Notes: generated from the letters alone by a model not told the origin. Positions 16,580 to 26,541 are shown, counted from the stretch's first letter. The stretch: DNA of 35,741 bases from Muribaculaceae bacterium (GCA_022510385.1 JAFLTQ010000022.1:1-35741); one strand, 5' to 3'. Numbers and translations: made by a program.

Positions 16580-17922
16580 CCGATTTTTTTGCGGGACTTC
16601 TGAGTTTGGGCTCTCAACCATTTTTTAAATTTAAAGAGAGGAGTGTCTGAATTAAAGAGAGAAATTTGGATCCATTTGTCATCTTGAAAATCTATATTCG
16701 ATTTTCTAACATCAGGGAGATTAAAAGTGGGACTATAAGACTTTATGCCATTTTTCCGATACCCCTCTTCATTAAAAATCTTTTCTGTCAGAATGATAGT
16801 GGCAAGACGTGTGATATCATAGACTGCCAACTCTGCCATTTTATTGGGCATATTGGAATATAGATATTTCACCTTGTCGAATGGTATCCATTCTCCTTTA
16901 GTGGCAAGCTCCGGATAATCAGAAATATCACCGTCGAGAAAGTAAAAATATCTCAGAAGAGAATGTTTGTCATCATCCGTGCTTTTTCTACCATAGAAAA
17001 ACTTAAGCTCTCCACCTTCCACTCCGGTCATCCTTTCTATAAGGCGTTTCACATCCTCTCCATAAATTCCGTTCATAGATTGCTTGGTGAAGAAAGGAGT
17101 GTCAACAACCTTTTCCCTGCTCGAATTCGGATCGTAAGCCTCATTAGTCAGATAAAGATAATTACCACTAACCACATAAAAACGCAGATAGGTCTTGGCT
17201 GTCATATCTCTCAGCTCTGACGGTGTGATCAACTCATCATTCTCTTTCAAATCAAGATATAGATTATAATATCTCCAAGAGAAATATAGCCAATCTAAAA
17301 TTATACCAATCACGGTGAGCCATGTAAATATATATGAATCCCGGGCATTTACATTTACATCAATGTAAAAGAATTGATAATAGGCCCAGACGGCTAAAGA
17401 TAGCACACCTGACATAATGATGAAATTTTTCATCTGTATGTGAGCCTCGGAATTCAAAACGCCTCCGGCACCTCTTTGACCGCCAAAGCTTCTCAGCGAC
17501 CTGCAATCCCGGCAAGCTTTCATATGTCTACGCTCAAAGAATGTGATTGTTAATACAATCCAACTTATTGGATTAAGAATCAGAGATGGAATAAAAGGAT
17601 CAGTAAAGAATACGAACTCCTTGGGCATCTGAAATAGACCCCACACGTGCATCAGATTCAGGATAATGGTGAAGAATGCATACACCACTATGCTGTTGAG
17701 TATAGCTACTCCCGGCACAATACATGACTTAATTGAATTAAGTCTCTCATTGTAGATATAAACATAAAGACCGGAAGCCACAAGAAGTGCTGTAACCGGG
17801 GAGAGATAATAAGGAAGTAGCTTTGAAAAAACAATGGTTGCTATAACGGCGAGTAGGCTTACGGTCAGATTTTTCCAAAGACCATAAACCTGCGTACTAT
17901 TTATTTTTCCGAGATCCTTCAC
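16576..17922 (-). CDS. Unrecognised multi-pass membrane protein coupled to miaA
   Basis: 448 aa, GTG start at 17922. The N-terminal half holds about six hydrophobic segments (roughly residues 17-55, 68-92, 108-128, 165-187, 197-217). Between them is a cytoplasmic-looking loop with H133, C137, C140 and H161 that could bind metal. The C-terminal half (about 220-448) is soluble and charged, and I do not recognise it. It overlaps miaA by 4 bp (ATGA), so the two are translated together. I assign no function; the family seems to be lineage-specific. Confidence 0.75.
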   Translation of the reverse strand: MKDLGKINSTQVYGLWKNLTVSLLAVIATIVFSKLLPYYLSPVTALLVASGLYVYIYNERLNSIKSCIVPGVAILNSIVVYAFFTIILNLMHVWGLFQMPKEFVFFTDPFIPSLILNPISWIVLTITFFERRHMKACRDCRSLRSFGGQRGAGGVLNSEAHIQMKNFIIMSGVLSLAVWAYYQFFYIDVNVNARDSYIFTWLTVIGIILDWLYFSWRYYNLYLDLKENDELITPSELRDMTAKTYLRFYVVSGNYLYLTNEAYDPNSSREKVVDTPFFTKQSMNGIYGEDVKRLIERMTGVEGGELKFFYGRKSTDDDKHSLLRYFYFLDGDISDYPELATKGEWIPFDKVKYLYSNMPNKMAELAVYDITRLATIILTEKIFNEEGYRKNGIKSYSPTFNLPDVRKSNIDFQDDKWIQISLFNSDTPLFKFKKWLRAQTQKSRKKIG

Positions 17923-17955
17923 GTCTTAATCTGATAAATCATTAATTGTCCTTTA

Positions 17956-17963
17956 CAAAATTA
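17956..17963 (-). promoter_or_regulatory. -7 box for the membrane protein-miaA operon
   Basis: Minus strand TAATTTTG, a match to TAnnTTTG, 33 bp upstream of the GTG at 17922. The short leader it implies supports that GTG start. Confidence 0.5.
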
Positions 17964-18065
17964 TAACATTATATTGTTTGAAAGGTTTATACCTCGATCT
18001 TGCAAATTATGTTAAAATTGGAGAATGTTGTCTTTATCTGTTAACTTTTTATCTAATACCGGATG

Positions 18066-20234
18066 TTACAAATTTTTTGAAAGGAAAGAATTAATCTTGC
18101 GGAACAGCTGAACCCGGGCATCACACATCCGGAGACTATGCTCATAGCCGGCATAAACCATCATGTCACAAATCTTCCCTTCGGATGAAAGTTTTGAAGT
18201 ATATTTCAACGTGTTGTATAGATGCACATTATCATCATCCGATCCGGAAATTACTAAAAGGTTTGCCTTTACATTCCCTGTCTTTCCCAAAGCGGAAGAA
18301 GTGAGGTAACCTTCTGCATTTGTAATCGGGGTGCGCATAAATCTTTCTGTGTAAATGCCATCATAGAAGCGCCAATCTGCCACCGGTGCCATAGCCACCC
18401 CTGCTTTTAACGGAGAGTCAGGATGACCGGCTTCCATAAGTGTCATATATCCCCCGTAGCTCCATCCGAAACAACCCAGTCTCTTTTCATCGATATATGG
18501 TAGGGATGCAAAATATTTAATTGCCGACAACTGGTCTTGAGTTTCAAGATTTCCTAAATTAAGATAAACTGCTTTAGTCCACTGATTATTTCTATTGCCT
18601 GTGCCTCGTCCATCAACACAACACACCACATATCCCTGAGAAGCAAGATAGAAGATTCCCTCCATTTTCCATCTGTCGAGCACTTCCTGAGATTCCGGTC
18701 CGTTATATTGATACATCAAAAGAGGATATTTTCGACCGGCATCGAAATCAAGGGGTTTAATCATATATGCATTCATCTCTTCTCCGCTATCATTCTTAAC
18801 CTGAATGAATTCCATTTTGGGAGCATTAGAATACTTCTGAGCATATTCCCTATTCATTTCAAGCTCGGCAAGCTGAGTACCTGCGGAATTACAAATGGTA
18901 TATTGGGGTGGTGTTATACTGCTGCTAAAAGACTTTACAAAATAATTCATGTCAGAGCTGAATATAGCTGAAGATGTGCCTGTCTTGCCTGACAAAATTT
19001 TTAATACCCCTTTGGAATCTACGCTTACAATGGAACGATATATCGGACCTAAAGAGGTGGTCTGAAGATAATGGTTCCCTTTATTGTCACATCCATAATA
19101 GGCTGTCACATTAAAATCTCCTTTTGTTAGAGTTCTCTTCAAGGTTCCGTTGTAATCATAGACATAAAGATGTTTATACCCCGACTTTTCGCTAAAGAAA
19201 ACAAAATCTGAAGAATTATAACGCGTGCCCTGATAAACATCGGGACTCAACCATGTGGCACTCTCTTCTGCCAGCAACAATTTTGCTACTGTAGAACCCG
19301 GATTCACATTATAGATCTTCATAGAATTTTGAAGTCTGTTTAACACTGTCACCATTAGCCTGCTACCGTCACCTCCAAATTCTATTGAAGGGATATAATC
19401 ATCGGTTGCCATCGGGATATCCATCCTCTTTGTGGTACGATTATCTATGTTATAAGCATAAACTGATACATTAGAATTCTTGTAGCCGGGTAGCATATAT
19501 TTATAGGAATAAACAGCCGGATAAAGATCTCCTAATGGATCGCTATTACAATAACCACGATATAAATTAAACTGATATTCGGGCACTTCCGATTCATTAA
19601 ATTTTACGTATGCAAGCACAGTGTCATCTCCACTCCATCTCATGGCTGACAGCATATCGAATTCCTCCTCATAGCTCCAGTCTGGGATTCCATTGATTAT
19701 CTTCCCCTTTTCTCCATCTTCGGTGATAGGATAATCGGTTTTATAATCAAGATTGGAGATCCAGATGTTGTTATCCCTCTCGTAAGCCACAAATCGTCCG
19801 TCATGGGATATAGTAGCTGCACGTTGAGGCCCCTTTTCACTCACTCGGGCAAGAGTGCTTCTGAATGTGTCAAAAACATAATAGTCTGCTCGGAAACTAT
19901 AGCGATAGATTTTTTCACTATTATTCCAAAGCAGAATCTTTTTTCCATTCTCGCTTAACTTGAATCCTTCGAAATTATCTATTTTCAGATCTCCCTTCAC
20001 ATCCGAGAGTCTAAATAATTCTCCCGTCTTTTTTCCATTCTTGAAACTGTATATCTCAATGGCATTTCCGTCCTCACTTATAGCAGCAAATGAGGATCCG
20101 TCGGGCAACGGTGTTATCGCCCTGATTGATGCCGGGGAGGCGAATCTAACATCACAATAATCTTCAATATTTAATTCCGCCTTTAAAGGGAATAAACATG
20201 AAATCAATAGAGTGAGTAAAATTATCTTCTTCAT
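18066..20234 (-). CDS. Dipeptidyl peptidase IV (S9 family)
   Basis: 722 aa with a clear signal peptide (MKKIILLTLLISCLFPLKA), so periplasmic or surface exposed. It removes Xaa-Pro dipeptides from peptide N-termini. N-terminal beta-propeller with the DPP4 double-Glu motif in WSYEEEFDML, which holds the substrate amino terminus, followed by FNESEVPEYQF. C-terminal alpha/beta-hydrolase domain with Ser in GWSYGGY (near 591), Asp in SGSDDDN (near 666) and His in GYEHSLR (near 698). All parts of the catalytic machinery are present. It lies 107 bp downstream of proS on the same strand, probably with its own promoter (TATTATTG upstream, one mismatch to the -7 consensus). Confidence 0.93.
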   Translation of the reverse strand: MKKIILLTLLISCLFPLKAELNIEDYCDVRFASPASIRAITPLPDGSSFAAISEDGNAIEIYSFKNGKKTGELFRLSDVKGDLKIDNFEGFKLSENGKKILLWNNSEKIYRYSFRADYYVFDTFRSTLARVSEKGPQRAATISHDGRFVAYERDNNIWISNLDYKTDYPITEDGEKGKIINGIPDWSYEEEFDMLSAMRWSGDDTVLAYVKFNESEVPEYQFNLYRGYCNSDPLGDLYPAVYSYKYMLPGYKNSNVSVYAYNIDNRTTKRMDIPMATDDYIPSIEFGGDGSRLMVTVLNRLQNSMKIYNVNPGSTVAKLLLAEESATWLSPDVYQGTRYNSSDFVFFSEKSGYKHLYVYDYNGTLKRTLTKGDFNVTAYYGCDNKGNHYLQTTSLGPIYRSIVSVDSKGVLKILSGKTGTSSAIFSSDMNYFVKSFSSSITPPQYTICNSAGTQLAELEMNREYAQKYSNAPKMEFIQVKNDSGEEMNAYMIKPLDFDAGRKYPLLMYQYNGPESQEVLDRWKMEGIFYLASQGYVVCCVDGRGTGNRNNQWTKAVYLNLGNLETQDQLSAIKYFASLPYIDEKRLGCFGWSYGGYMTLMEAGHPDSPLKAGVAMAPVADWRFYDGIYTERFMRTPITNAEGYLTSSALGKTGNVKANLLVISGSDDDNVHLYNTLKYTSKLSSEGKICDMMVYAGYEHSLRMCDARVQLFRKINSFLSKNL

Positions 20235-20341
20235 TTCAATAAGAACATAAAATCAACATTCGGGATTCAATAATATATGCCTGTAAAAATACTGGTGAGA
20301 TTAAAAGTGAGTGATAACTTGAGGGTAAGACTAAAAGGATA

Positions 20342-21823
20342 TCAATATGCACGCGCAACAATCACACGGCGTTTTGATGGCTTACCACTGACCATACAAA
20401 CACCTTCCTCTTCCTCTCCATCCAGAGGGATGCAACGTATCGTAGCTTTCGTATCTTCCTTAATCTTCTCTTCTGTTTCAGTTGTACCATCCCAATGAAC
20501 AAGGAAAAATCCTCCATTTTCAATTTTCTCCTTAAATTCATCGTAAGAATCCACTTTGAAAGTATTCTCTTGGCGTAATTTCAGCGCTCTTGCAAAAAGA
20601 GAATCCTGTATTGATTCAAGTTCCCTTTCCACTTTATCCACTATCCCGTCAAGGGGAAGGGTTTCCTTCTCAAGAGTATCTCTCCTCATAAGTTCAACAG
20701 TGCCGTTTTCAAGATCACGAGCACCGATGGCAAGTCTCACCGGAACACCCTTTAATTCATAATCTGCGAATTTAAATCCCGGTCTGCGATTATCGGCATC
20801 ATCATATTTCACGCTTATTCCTTTCTTCCGGAACTCTTCAAGCATATGCCTTACTTTTTCGGTTATGGCATCTTTTTGTTCCTGACTCTTATAAATAGGG
20901 ATTATCACCACTTGGATAGGAGCAAGTTTCGGAGGCAAAACAAGGCCATTGTCGTCTGAATGTGTCATAATCAAAGCACCCATCAAACGAGTGGACACTC
21001 CCCAAGAATTAGCCCATACATATTCAGGTTTATTCTCCTTATTTATGAATGTGACGTCGAAAGCTTTTGCAAAATTCTGTCCAAGATTATGAGATGTGCC
21101 ACTTTGCAACGCCTTCCCATCCTGCATCATAGCTTCGATGGTGTAAGTATTTACAGCACCGGCAAATCTTTCATTTTCACTTTTCACTCCTTTAATAACA
21201 GGCATAGCCATATATTTCTCGGCAAAATCTGCATAGACGTTTATCATCTGCACAGTGCGCCGTTCAGATTCTTCTGCCGTTTCATGAGCACAGTGTCCCT
21301 CTTGCCAAAGGAATTCTGAAGTTCTCAAAAACATTCGGGTGCGCATTTCCCATCTCATCACATTCGCCCATTGATTTATAAGCAAAGGAAGATCACGATA
21401 ACTATGAATCCAGTTTTTATATGTGCCCCAAATGATTGTTTCAGATGTAGGTCTCACAATAAATTCTTCTTCAAGTCGAGCCTCAGGGTCAACTATTACT
21501 CCACCTCCATTCGGGTCATTTTTTAGCCGATAGTGAGTTACTACAGCACACTCTTTTGCAAAACCTTCAACATGTTCGGCCTCTCTACAGAGGAAAGATT
21601 TAGGTATAAGGAGCGGGAAATATGCATTTTGCACACCTGTTTCTTTAAACATTTGATCAAGAGTTTGCTGCATCTTTTCCCAGATGGCATATCCGTATGG
21701 CTTTATGACCATACAACCGCGAACCGGACTCTGCTCGGCAAGATCGGCTTTTACAACAAGCTCGTTATACCATTTAGAATAATCCTCACTTCTTTTTGTG
21801 AGGTCTTTAAGTTCTTTAGCCAT
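20342..21823 (-). CDS. proS: Prolyl-tRNA synthetase (archaeal/eukaryotic type)
   Basis: 493 aa from ATG 21823. The frame is open to 21925, but the extra 34 residues are unrelated to the family and overlap the upstream gene. Class II synthetase motif 2 ([17 protein letters not shown]) and motif 3 ([12 protein letters not shown]) are present, followed by the anticodon-binding domain. It lacks the editing insertion of the E. coli type and ends in an aromatic ARAY, as archaeal-type ProRS do. It charges tRNA-Pro. It follows the DUF4293 gene by 28 bp and is probably cotranscribed with it. Confidence 0.95.
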   Translation of the reverse strand: MAKELKDLTKRSEDYSKWYNELVVKADLAEQSPVRGCMVIKPYGYAIWEKMQQTLDQMFKETGVQNAYFPLLIPKSFLCREAEHVEGFAKECAVVTHYRLKNDPNGGGVIVDPEARLEEEFIVRPTSETIIWGTYKNWIHSYRDLPLLINQWANVMRWEMRTRMFLRTSEFLWQEGHCAHETAEESERRTVQMINVYADFAEKYMAMPVIKGVKSENERFAGAVNTYTIEAMMQDGKALQSGTSHNLGQNFAKAFDVTFINKENKPEYVWANSWGVSTRLMGALIMTHSDDNGLVLPPKLAPIQVVIIPIYKSQEQKDAITEKVRHMLEEFRKKGISVKYDDADNRRPGFKFADYELKGVPVRLAIGARDLENGTVELMRRDTLEKETLPLDGIVDKVERELESIQDSLFARALKLRQENTFKVDSYDEFKEKIENGGFFLVHWDGTTETEEKIKEDTKATIRCIPLDGEEEEGVCMVSGKPSKRRVIVARAY

Positions 21824-21851
21824 TATATAAAATATGTTATTTCTGTTTTTG

Positions 21852-22325
21852 TTATCTGAGACGGTCGGCTGCCTTAAGAAGAGAATAGTCCTGGGCCATT
21901 CTATAATAGGCGAAAATTGTAGCAAGGATGGCTATTAACGGACAGATAATAGTGGTTTTCCACCACACATGACCTTCATCGAGTCTGAAAGACCAAAATC
22001 CCAATAAACCGCACACACAACAGTCTGCTACTATAAATAGCAAAGCCACCATGCATACTCTTTGCTGAAGCCTCAAATTTTTAAATAGAAAAATATCGAG
22101 CAACAACAAGACAATAGTAGTCACTGAAAGCATGAAGAAATACCAGGTATGCACTACTATAGGAGCCTCACCATCCGTCGGGACGCCTGCCTGATAAAAG
22201 CCTAATGAATTGAAATTAAATGTGTAATCGGGAGTCACTATTTCAGCTATGGGCATAAAGGAGAAACATGCCATCACTGCCGCTGCGATAAAAAGTAGCA
22301 CCGTTTGCCAACGTTGAATTACCAT
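21852..22325 (-). CDS. DUF4293 small membrane protein
   Basis: 157 aa with four predicted membrane helices (about residues 8-26, 60-82, 90-112, 122-143). The start IQRWQT and the end LLKAADRLR are the DUF4293 family signature, widespread in Bacteroidota and of unknown function. It is the first gene of a likely operon with proS, behind a good promoter. Confidence 0.85.
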   Translation of the reverse strand: MVIQRWQTVLLFIAAAVMACFSFMPIAEIVTPDYTFNFNSLGFYQAGVPTDGEAPIVVHTWYFFMLSVTTIVLLLLDIFLFKNLRLQQRVCMVALLFIVADCCVCGLLGFWSFRLDEGHVWWKTTIICPLIAILATIFAYYRMAQDYSLLKAADRLR

Positions 22326-22364
22326 CTTATGCGATATTTATTTTAAGCAATATTTATTAAGTTG

Positions 22365-22395
22365 CAAAGTTAGACACATTTTCCCAATTGTTCAA
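22365..22395 (-). promoter_or_regulatory. Promoter of the DUF4293-proS operon
   Basis: Minus strand: TTG (22393-22395), 20 bases, then TAACTTTG (22365-22372). The -7 box is a full match to TAnnTTTG and the spacing is right. Confidence 0.7.
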
Positions 22396-22500
22396 TATTC
22401 AGAAAGTTTATAGGGCTGTTTATCATAGTTACAATTTATTGAGAAACAATATGTTTTAACATTATGCAAGAGAAATTAATTTTTCTTTGTCTTTTTTCCT

Positions 22501-22508
22501 TAATTTTG
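22501..22508 (+). promoter_or_regulatory. -7 box for the YidE-type transporter gene
   Basis: TAATTTTG followed by CA, 45 bp upstream of the ATG at 22554. A -33 box at the right spacing is not evident. The rest of the 228-bp gap between the two divergent genes shows nothing else. Confidence 0.5.
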
Positions 22509-22553
22509 CATTAAAATCTCAACTCAACCCAAAATACACTGTAAACATATCAA

Positions 22554-24248
22554 ATGGATTGGTTTATAGACTTATTAAAACCCGGCAATCTTTCATTAGC
22601 AAGCACTGTGTTGCTATACTCATTTGTAATTTTTGCCGGTATTTTATTAGGTAAGATTAAGATTGCAGGAGTTTCTTTAGGAGTTACTTTTGTTTTGTTT
22701 GTCGGTATTCTCCTTGGTCATTTCGGATATAGTGTGGAATCAAATACCCTCCATTTTCTACGTGAATTCGGTTTGATTCTTTTTATCTTTTCTATAGGAA
22801 TGCAAGTAGGTCCCGGTTTCTTCTCATCATTCAAGCAGGGAGGCGTAAGGATGAATGTTCTTGCAATGATTGGAATTGCTCTGAATGTCGGGATTATGTT
22901 GACCATATATTACCTTCAGGGAGGAGAAAATGGCCTGAGTTCAATCACCGATATGGTAGGTGTAATGTGTGGTGCCATAACCAATACCCCATCTCTGGGA
23001 GCCGCCCAACAGACAATCCTGCAAGTAAATCCTGATGCTTATGATCTCACACAAGATATGTCAATGGGGTATGCTGCTGCTTATCCCCTCGGGGTTGTGG
23101 GTATTATTCTCACAATGATTGTCATAAAGCTGGTTTTTAAAATCAACATTGAAAAAGAGATTCAAGAAATCGAAAATGAGAAAGATGCCTCTATGAAGGC
23201 GCCTGAAATGCTTACTTTTAAAATAACCAATGAGTTAGTTTCAGGGCTTTCAATGATACGGCTCCATGCATTAATACCGGGAGATTACACATGTTCTCGA
23301 ATACTAAAGCCTGACGGACATACTGTAATTCCAAAATCAAGCGACACAATTGAAATTGGAGATATAGTTCTGATTGTATGTGCCAAAACCGACGAAGAAA
23401 AATTTGCTCGTTTCCTGGGACAAAGAATTGATTGGGAATGGCCCAAAGATGAGGGACCGGTTGTATCAAGGCGTATTTTAGTGACTCAGACTTCCTATAA
23501 CGGGGTTAAAATAGGAGAGCTTCATCTTCATGCGGCATATCAATTAAATGTCACCCGTATAAACAGATCAGGGGTTGATCTATTGCCGAGTCCGGGCCTC
23601 AGGCTTCAGATAGGCGACCGTCTCACTGTGGTTGGTAACATCGATCATATCAATATGCTTGCAAGGAAGCTTGGCAACTCAATGAAACGACTGAATGAAC
23701 CCAATCTTATTACAATGTTTATAGGTATTTTCCTTGGAATATTATTGGGAAGCCTACCCGTGCAATTCCCCGGCATGTCAGTGCCTATGAAATTAGGATT
23801 GGCCGGAGGTCCGCTCGTAGTGGCCATCCTTATCGGAGCTTACGGACATAAGGTGCATTTGGTGACCTACACAAATTCAGCGGCTAACCTTCTACTTAGA
23901 GAAATTGGAATATGTCTCTTCTTGGCATCCGTCGGAATAGCAGCGGGCAAAGATTTCTTTGCCACAGTGTTCAATCTTAAGGGAGCATTATGGGTTGGTT
24001 ATGGTTTTTGTATAACCGTTATTCCTCTAATAGTCGTAGGGATAATAGCGAGAGCAAAATATAGGATGAACTATCTTTCCATAATCGGTATGATGAGTGG
24101 AAGTTACACTGACCCTCCAGCACTTGCATACGGCAACAAAGTTGCCAATAATGATGCTCCGGCAGTTGCTTATTCCACAGTTTATCCGCTCACGATGTTC
24201 GCCCGTGTGATTGTAGCGCAGATTATTGTGCTTTGTTTTCTTGAATAA
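22554..24248 (+). CDS. YidE/YbjL-type (AspT family) putative transporter
   Basis: 564 aa. Two membrane halves, each of about five to six helices (residues 1-190 and 385-564), enclose two RCK C-terminal (TrkA_C) domains at roughly 205-290 and 300-375. This is the layout of the aspartate-alanine exchanger superfamily. The repeated motifs GAITNTPSLGAAQQ and GSYTDPPALAYGN in the two halves mark the family. The substrate is unknown. The RCK domains suggest gating by a nucleotide or ion ligand. Single gene with its own promoter. Confidence 0.88.
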   Translation: MDWFIDLLKPGNLSLASTVLLYSFVIFAGILLGKIKIAGVSLGVTFVLFVGILLGHFGYSVESNTLHFLREFGLILFIFSIGMQVGPGFFSSFKQGGVRMNVLAMIGIALNVGIMLTIYYLQGGENGLSSITDMVGVMCGAITNTPSLGAAQQTILQVNPDAYDLTQDMSMGYAAAYPLGVVGIILTMIVIKLVFKINIEKEIQEIENEKDASMKAPEMLTFKITNELVSGLSMIRLHALIPGDYTCSRILKPDGHTVIPKSSDTIEIGDIVLIVCAKTDEEKFARFLGQRIDWEWPKDEGPVVSRRILVTQTSYNGVKIGELHLHAAYQLNVTRINRSGVDLLPSPGLRLQIGDRLTVVGNIDHINMLARKLGNSMKRLNEPNLITMFIGIFLGILLGSLPVQFPGMSVPMKLGLAGGPLVVAILIGAYGHKVHLVTYTNSAANLLLREIGICLFLASVGIAAGKDFFATVFNLKGALWVGYGFCITVIPLIVVGIIARAKYRMNYLSIIGMMSGSYTDPPALAYGNKVANNDAPAVAYSTVYPLTMFARVIVAQIIVLCFLE

Positions 24249-24254
24249 TTTCTG

Positions 24255-24262
24255 TAAATTTG
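24255..24262 (+). promoter_or_regulatory. -7 box of the rpmE promoter
   Basis: TAAATTTG, full match to TAnnTTTG. It puts the transcript start near 24269 and leaves a leader of about 100 nt before the rpmE ATG, long for this genome. Confidence 0.55.
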
Positions 24263-24303
24263 CATGCCAATTAAGATGGGATCGCGACCTGTCTTACAAA
24301 TAT

Positions 24304-24330
24304 GCCGATTATGAATCCTGTTCATACGGC
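24304..24330 (+). promoter_or_regulatory. Stem-loop in the rpmE leader, candidate autoregulatory element
   Basis: GCCG (24304-24307), a 2-base bulge, TATGAA (24310-24315), loop TCCTG, then TTCATA and CGGC (to 24330). This gives ten base pairs with one bulge inside the untranslated leader of rpmE. Ribosomal-protein leaders that bind their own product are known, including for L31 genes in other phyla. The regulatory role here is inferred. Confidence 0.5.
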
Positions 24331-24369
24331 TGTAAATTATAATTAATTAATAAATTAACTGCAGTTAAA

Positions 24370-24624
24370 ATGAAAGAGAATATCCATCCCCAAAACTACC
24401 GCGAGGTTGTTTTCAAGGATATGTCGAATGATGAAACTTTCATCACCCGTTCAACAGTGGCTACACGTGAAACTATCACTATTGATGGTAAAGAGTATCC
24501 TTTAGTGAAGTTGGAAATCACTTCTTCTTCCCATCCATTCTTCACCGGCAAACAGAAACTTGTTGACACAGCCGGTCGTGTAGACAAATTCCGTAGCCGC
24601 TACGGTAATCGTTCCAATAAATAA
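24370..24624 (+). CDS. rpmE2: 50S ribosomal protein L31 type B
   Basis: 84 aa. [19 protein letters not shown] at the start and [20 protein letters not shown] in the centre are typical of L31. It lacks the zinc-binding CxxC of type A, so it is the zinc-independent type B form. Structural part of the large subunit. Single-gene transcript between a promoter, a structured leader and a strong terminator. Confidence 0.95.
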   Translation: MKENIHPQNYREVVFKDMSNDETFITRSTVATRETITIDGKEYPLVKLEITSSSHPFFTGKQKLVDTAGRVDKFRSRYGNRSNK

Positions 24625-24649
24625 AATAATAGGAACTTTTATAAAAATT

Positions 24650-24687
24650 AAAGACAAGAGTCATTTTCGATTCTTGTCTTTTTTTTG
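24650..24687 (+). terminator. Strong intrinsic terminator after rpmE, likely bidirectional
   Basis: AAAGACAAGA (24650-24659) pairs with TCTTGTCTTT (24672-24681), extended by three inner pairs to a 13-bp stem with a 6-base loop, followed by a T-run to 24687. Read backwards the stem is preceded by A's, so it can also stop transcripts of ruvX from the other side. Confidence 0.85.
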
Positions 24688-24690
24688 TTA

Positions 24691-25107
24691 TCAATCCTTC
24701 CGCCTTTCTAAATATGATGTTAGAATCAAGACTGCAGCCATCTCGTCAGCTCTCCCCTTCTCCTCTCTATCTTTCTTTTTGAACCCTCCGGCCAACATTT
24801 CCCGATGGGCTATGGTCGAAGTGAAACGTTCATCAACCATAATTACAGGAATCATGGGGAGCTCTTTTTTTATTTGATTGAGAAAAGGTGTGATATAGCG
24901 CATGCTCTCGCTTAAATTCCCTTGCAGGTCTCTGGGTTCTCCAACCACAATGGCATCAACCGGTTCCTTGGATATATATTCCTTTAAGAAATTGATTAAA
25001 TCACAACTCCTTACCGTGGGTAGTCCGTTTGCACATATCTGAAGCGGATCTGTCACAGCTACGCCACTCCGTTTTCTTCCATAATCTATAGCTATTATTC
25101 TTCCCAT
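24691..25107 (-). CDS. ruvX: Putative pre-16S rRNA nuclease / Holliday junction resolvase YqgF
   Basis: 138 aa from ATG 25107. The open frame reaches 25146, but the family begins with the MGRIIAIDYGRKRSG motif. RNase H-like fold with catalytic acidic residues in IAIDYG, VGEP and VDERFTS. YqgF processes the 5' end of 16S rRNA in E. coli and has also been described as a resolvase. Divergent from the DUF486 gene, convergent with rpmE. Confidence 0.92.
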   Translation of the reverse strand: MGRIIAIDYGRKRSGVAVTDPLQICANGLPTVRSCDLINFLKEYISKEPVDAIVVGEPRDLQGNLSESMRYITPFLNQIKKELPMIPVIMVDERFTSTIAHREMLAGGFKKKDREEKGRADEMAAVLILTSYLERRKD

Positions 25108-25161
25108 CAAAGAGCTGTTAAGTTTATTTACGCAAAAATAAAACAATAACTCTTTTTTTAC

Positions 25162-25169
25162 TAATTTTG
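25162..25169 (+). promoter_or_regulatory. -7 box for the DUF486 gene
   Basis: TAATTTTG, full consensus match. It overlaps a possible in-frame TTG (25167), so that TTG cannot be the start and the ATG at 25191 is used. Confidence 0.55.
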
Positions 25170-25190
25170 CACAGTTTTTTAAGCACGATT

Positions 25191-25568
25191 ATGAAAGGCT
25201 ATATCGTCACAATATTGTTACTGATTATCTCAAATGTCTTTATGACTTTTGCCTGGTATGGACATTTAAAACTACAAAGCTCAGGCATATCTAAAGGATG
25301 GCCGCTTTATCTTGTTATTCTCGTTTCATGGGGTATCGCTCTATTTGAATATTCCTTTCAAGTTCCGGCAAACAGGATGGGATTCCAAGAAAATGGAGGT
25401 CCTTTCACACTTTTTCAACTTAAAATTATTCAAGAGGTTATAACTTTAACAGTTTTTACCATCGTAGCTATGTTCTTGTTTTCAGGGGAGAAACTCCATT
25501 GGAATCATGTAGCGGCATTCCTATGTCTTATTGGAGCTGTCTGTTTTACATTCCTCCCGAAAAATTGA
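25191..25568 (+). CDS. DUF486 (DMT-like) small membrane protein
   Basis: 125 aa with four membrane helices. The family motifs SNVFMTFAWYGHLKL, SWGIALFEYSFQVPANRMG and FQLKIIQEVITLTVF are all present. DUF486 belongs to the drug/metabolite transporter superfamily and presumably works as a dimer; the substrate is unknown. Start chosen at ATG 25191 because the -7 box lies just upstream. Confidence 0.9.
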   Translation: MKGYIVTILLLIISNVFMTFAWYGHLKLQSSGISKGWPLYLVILVSWGIALFEYSFQVPANRMGFQENGGPFTLFQLKIIQEVITLTVFTIVAMFLFSGEKLHWNHVAAFLCLIGAVCFTFLPKN

Positions 25569-25617
25569 AATAAAAGTCCTTTCCCTATCTTATGTTAACA
25601 TTAGAAGCATTTGAATT

Positions 25618-26541
25618 TTGAATACTAAACTACATTTCGCCCCCGTGCAAGGTCACACGGATGCAGCCTACCGTCATTTCCATTCCAAAGTCTACGGTGA
25701 GCAACAAACCTATTATACTCCTTTCATTCGTCTTGAAAAAGATGGGATCAGGCCACGTGATATGAAAGATATAAACTCTGACTTAAACCGCGGCATCCAT
25801 CTTATACCTCAGATAATTTTCAGAGATGAAAAGGAACTCTGTGGATTAATAAATTTGATGAAACAGAATGGGGAAAAAGAATTAGATCTAAACATGGGAT
25901 GTCCTTTCCCTTTGCAGACGGGCCATGGACGTGGAGCTGCTACAATTCAAAATATCGATCTTGCTCACCGAATCGTTGAAGTTGTAGCTGACAATCCTGA
26001 CATCTCTTTTTCCGTTAAAATGCGTCTTGGTTTGAATCAACCAGATGAATGGAAAGGGATTATGCCTCTCTTAAATCAAATAAATCTAAAACATATCACG
26101 ATACATCCACGAATTGCCAAACAGCAATATGGCGGTGAAATCGATTATGCCCGATTCTCTGAATTTCTACAAGAGAGCAAGAATCCGGTGGTTTATAATG
26201 GAGATCTTAAGTCGGTCGTTGACATTGATGATATATTAAAGAAATATCCCGCAGTCGATGGAATCATGATTGCCCGTGGAGCCTTGGGACGTCCCTCTCT
26301 TTTTTCTGAATTTTATACCGGTAAGGAACTATCAAAAGAAGAGAGAATTGAAAAGATGTTGGAATTTCATCGCCTACTCTTTAACCATTATACCTCAGTG
26401 CTTTGTGGTGACACCCAGATATTATCCAAGATCAAGCCATTTTGGGAATATGCTGAAGAAGAGATAGGGAGGAAGGCATGGAAAGCTATCAAAAAAGCAT
26501 CAAATATCGCTAAATACCAATCAGCCGTAGCATTAATATGA
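25618..26541 (+). CDS. tRNA-dihydrouridine synthase
   Basis: 307 aa FMN enzyme that reduces uridines in tRNA. TIM-barrel motifs: HFAPVQGHTDAAYR, the catalytic Cys in NMGCPFP (near residue 98), SVKMRLG, HPRIAKQQYGG, YNGDL and MIARGALGRP. The start is a TTG at 25618, since no in-frame ATG is nearby. It overlaps mtnN by ATGA. Which Dus subgroup it belongs to cannot be told from here. Confidence 0.92.
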   Translation: MNTKLHFAPVQGHTDAAYRHFHSKVYGEQQTYYTPFIRLEKDGIRPRDMKDINSDLNRGIHLIPQIIFRDEKELCGLINLMKQNGEKELDLNMGCPFPLQTGHGRGAATIQNIDLAHRIVEVVADNPDISFSVKMRLGLNQPDEWKGIMPLLNQINLKHITIHPRIAKQQYGGEIDYARFSEFLQESKNPVVYNGDLKSVVDIDDILKKYPAVDGIMIARGALGRPSLFSEFYTGKELSKEERIEKMLEFHRLLFNHYTSVLCGDTQILSKIKPFWEYAEEEIGRKAWKAIKKASNIAKYQSAVALI

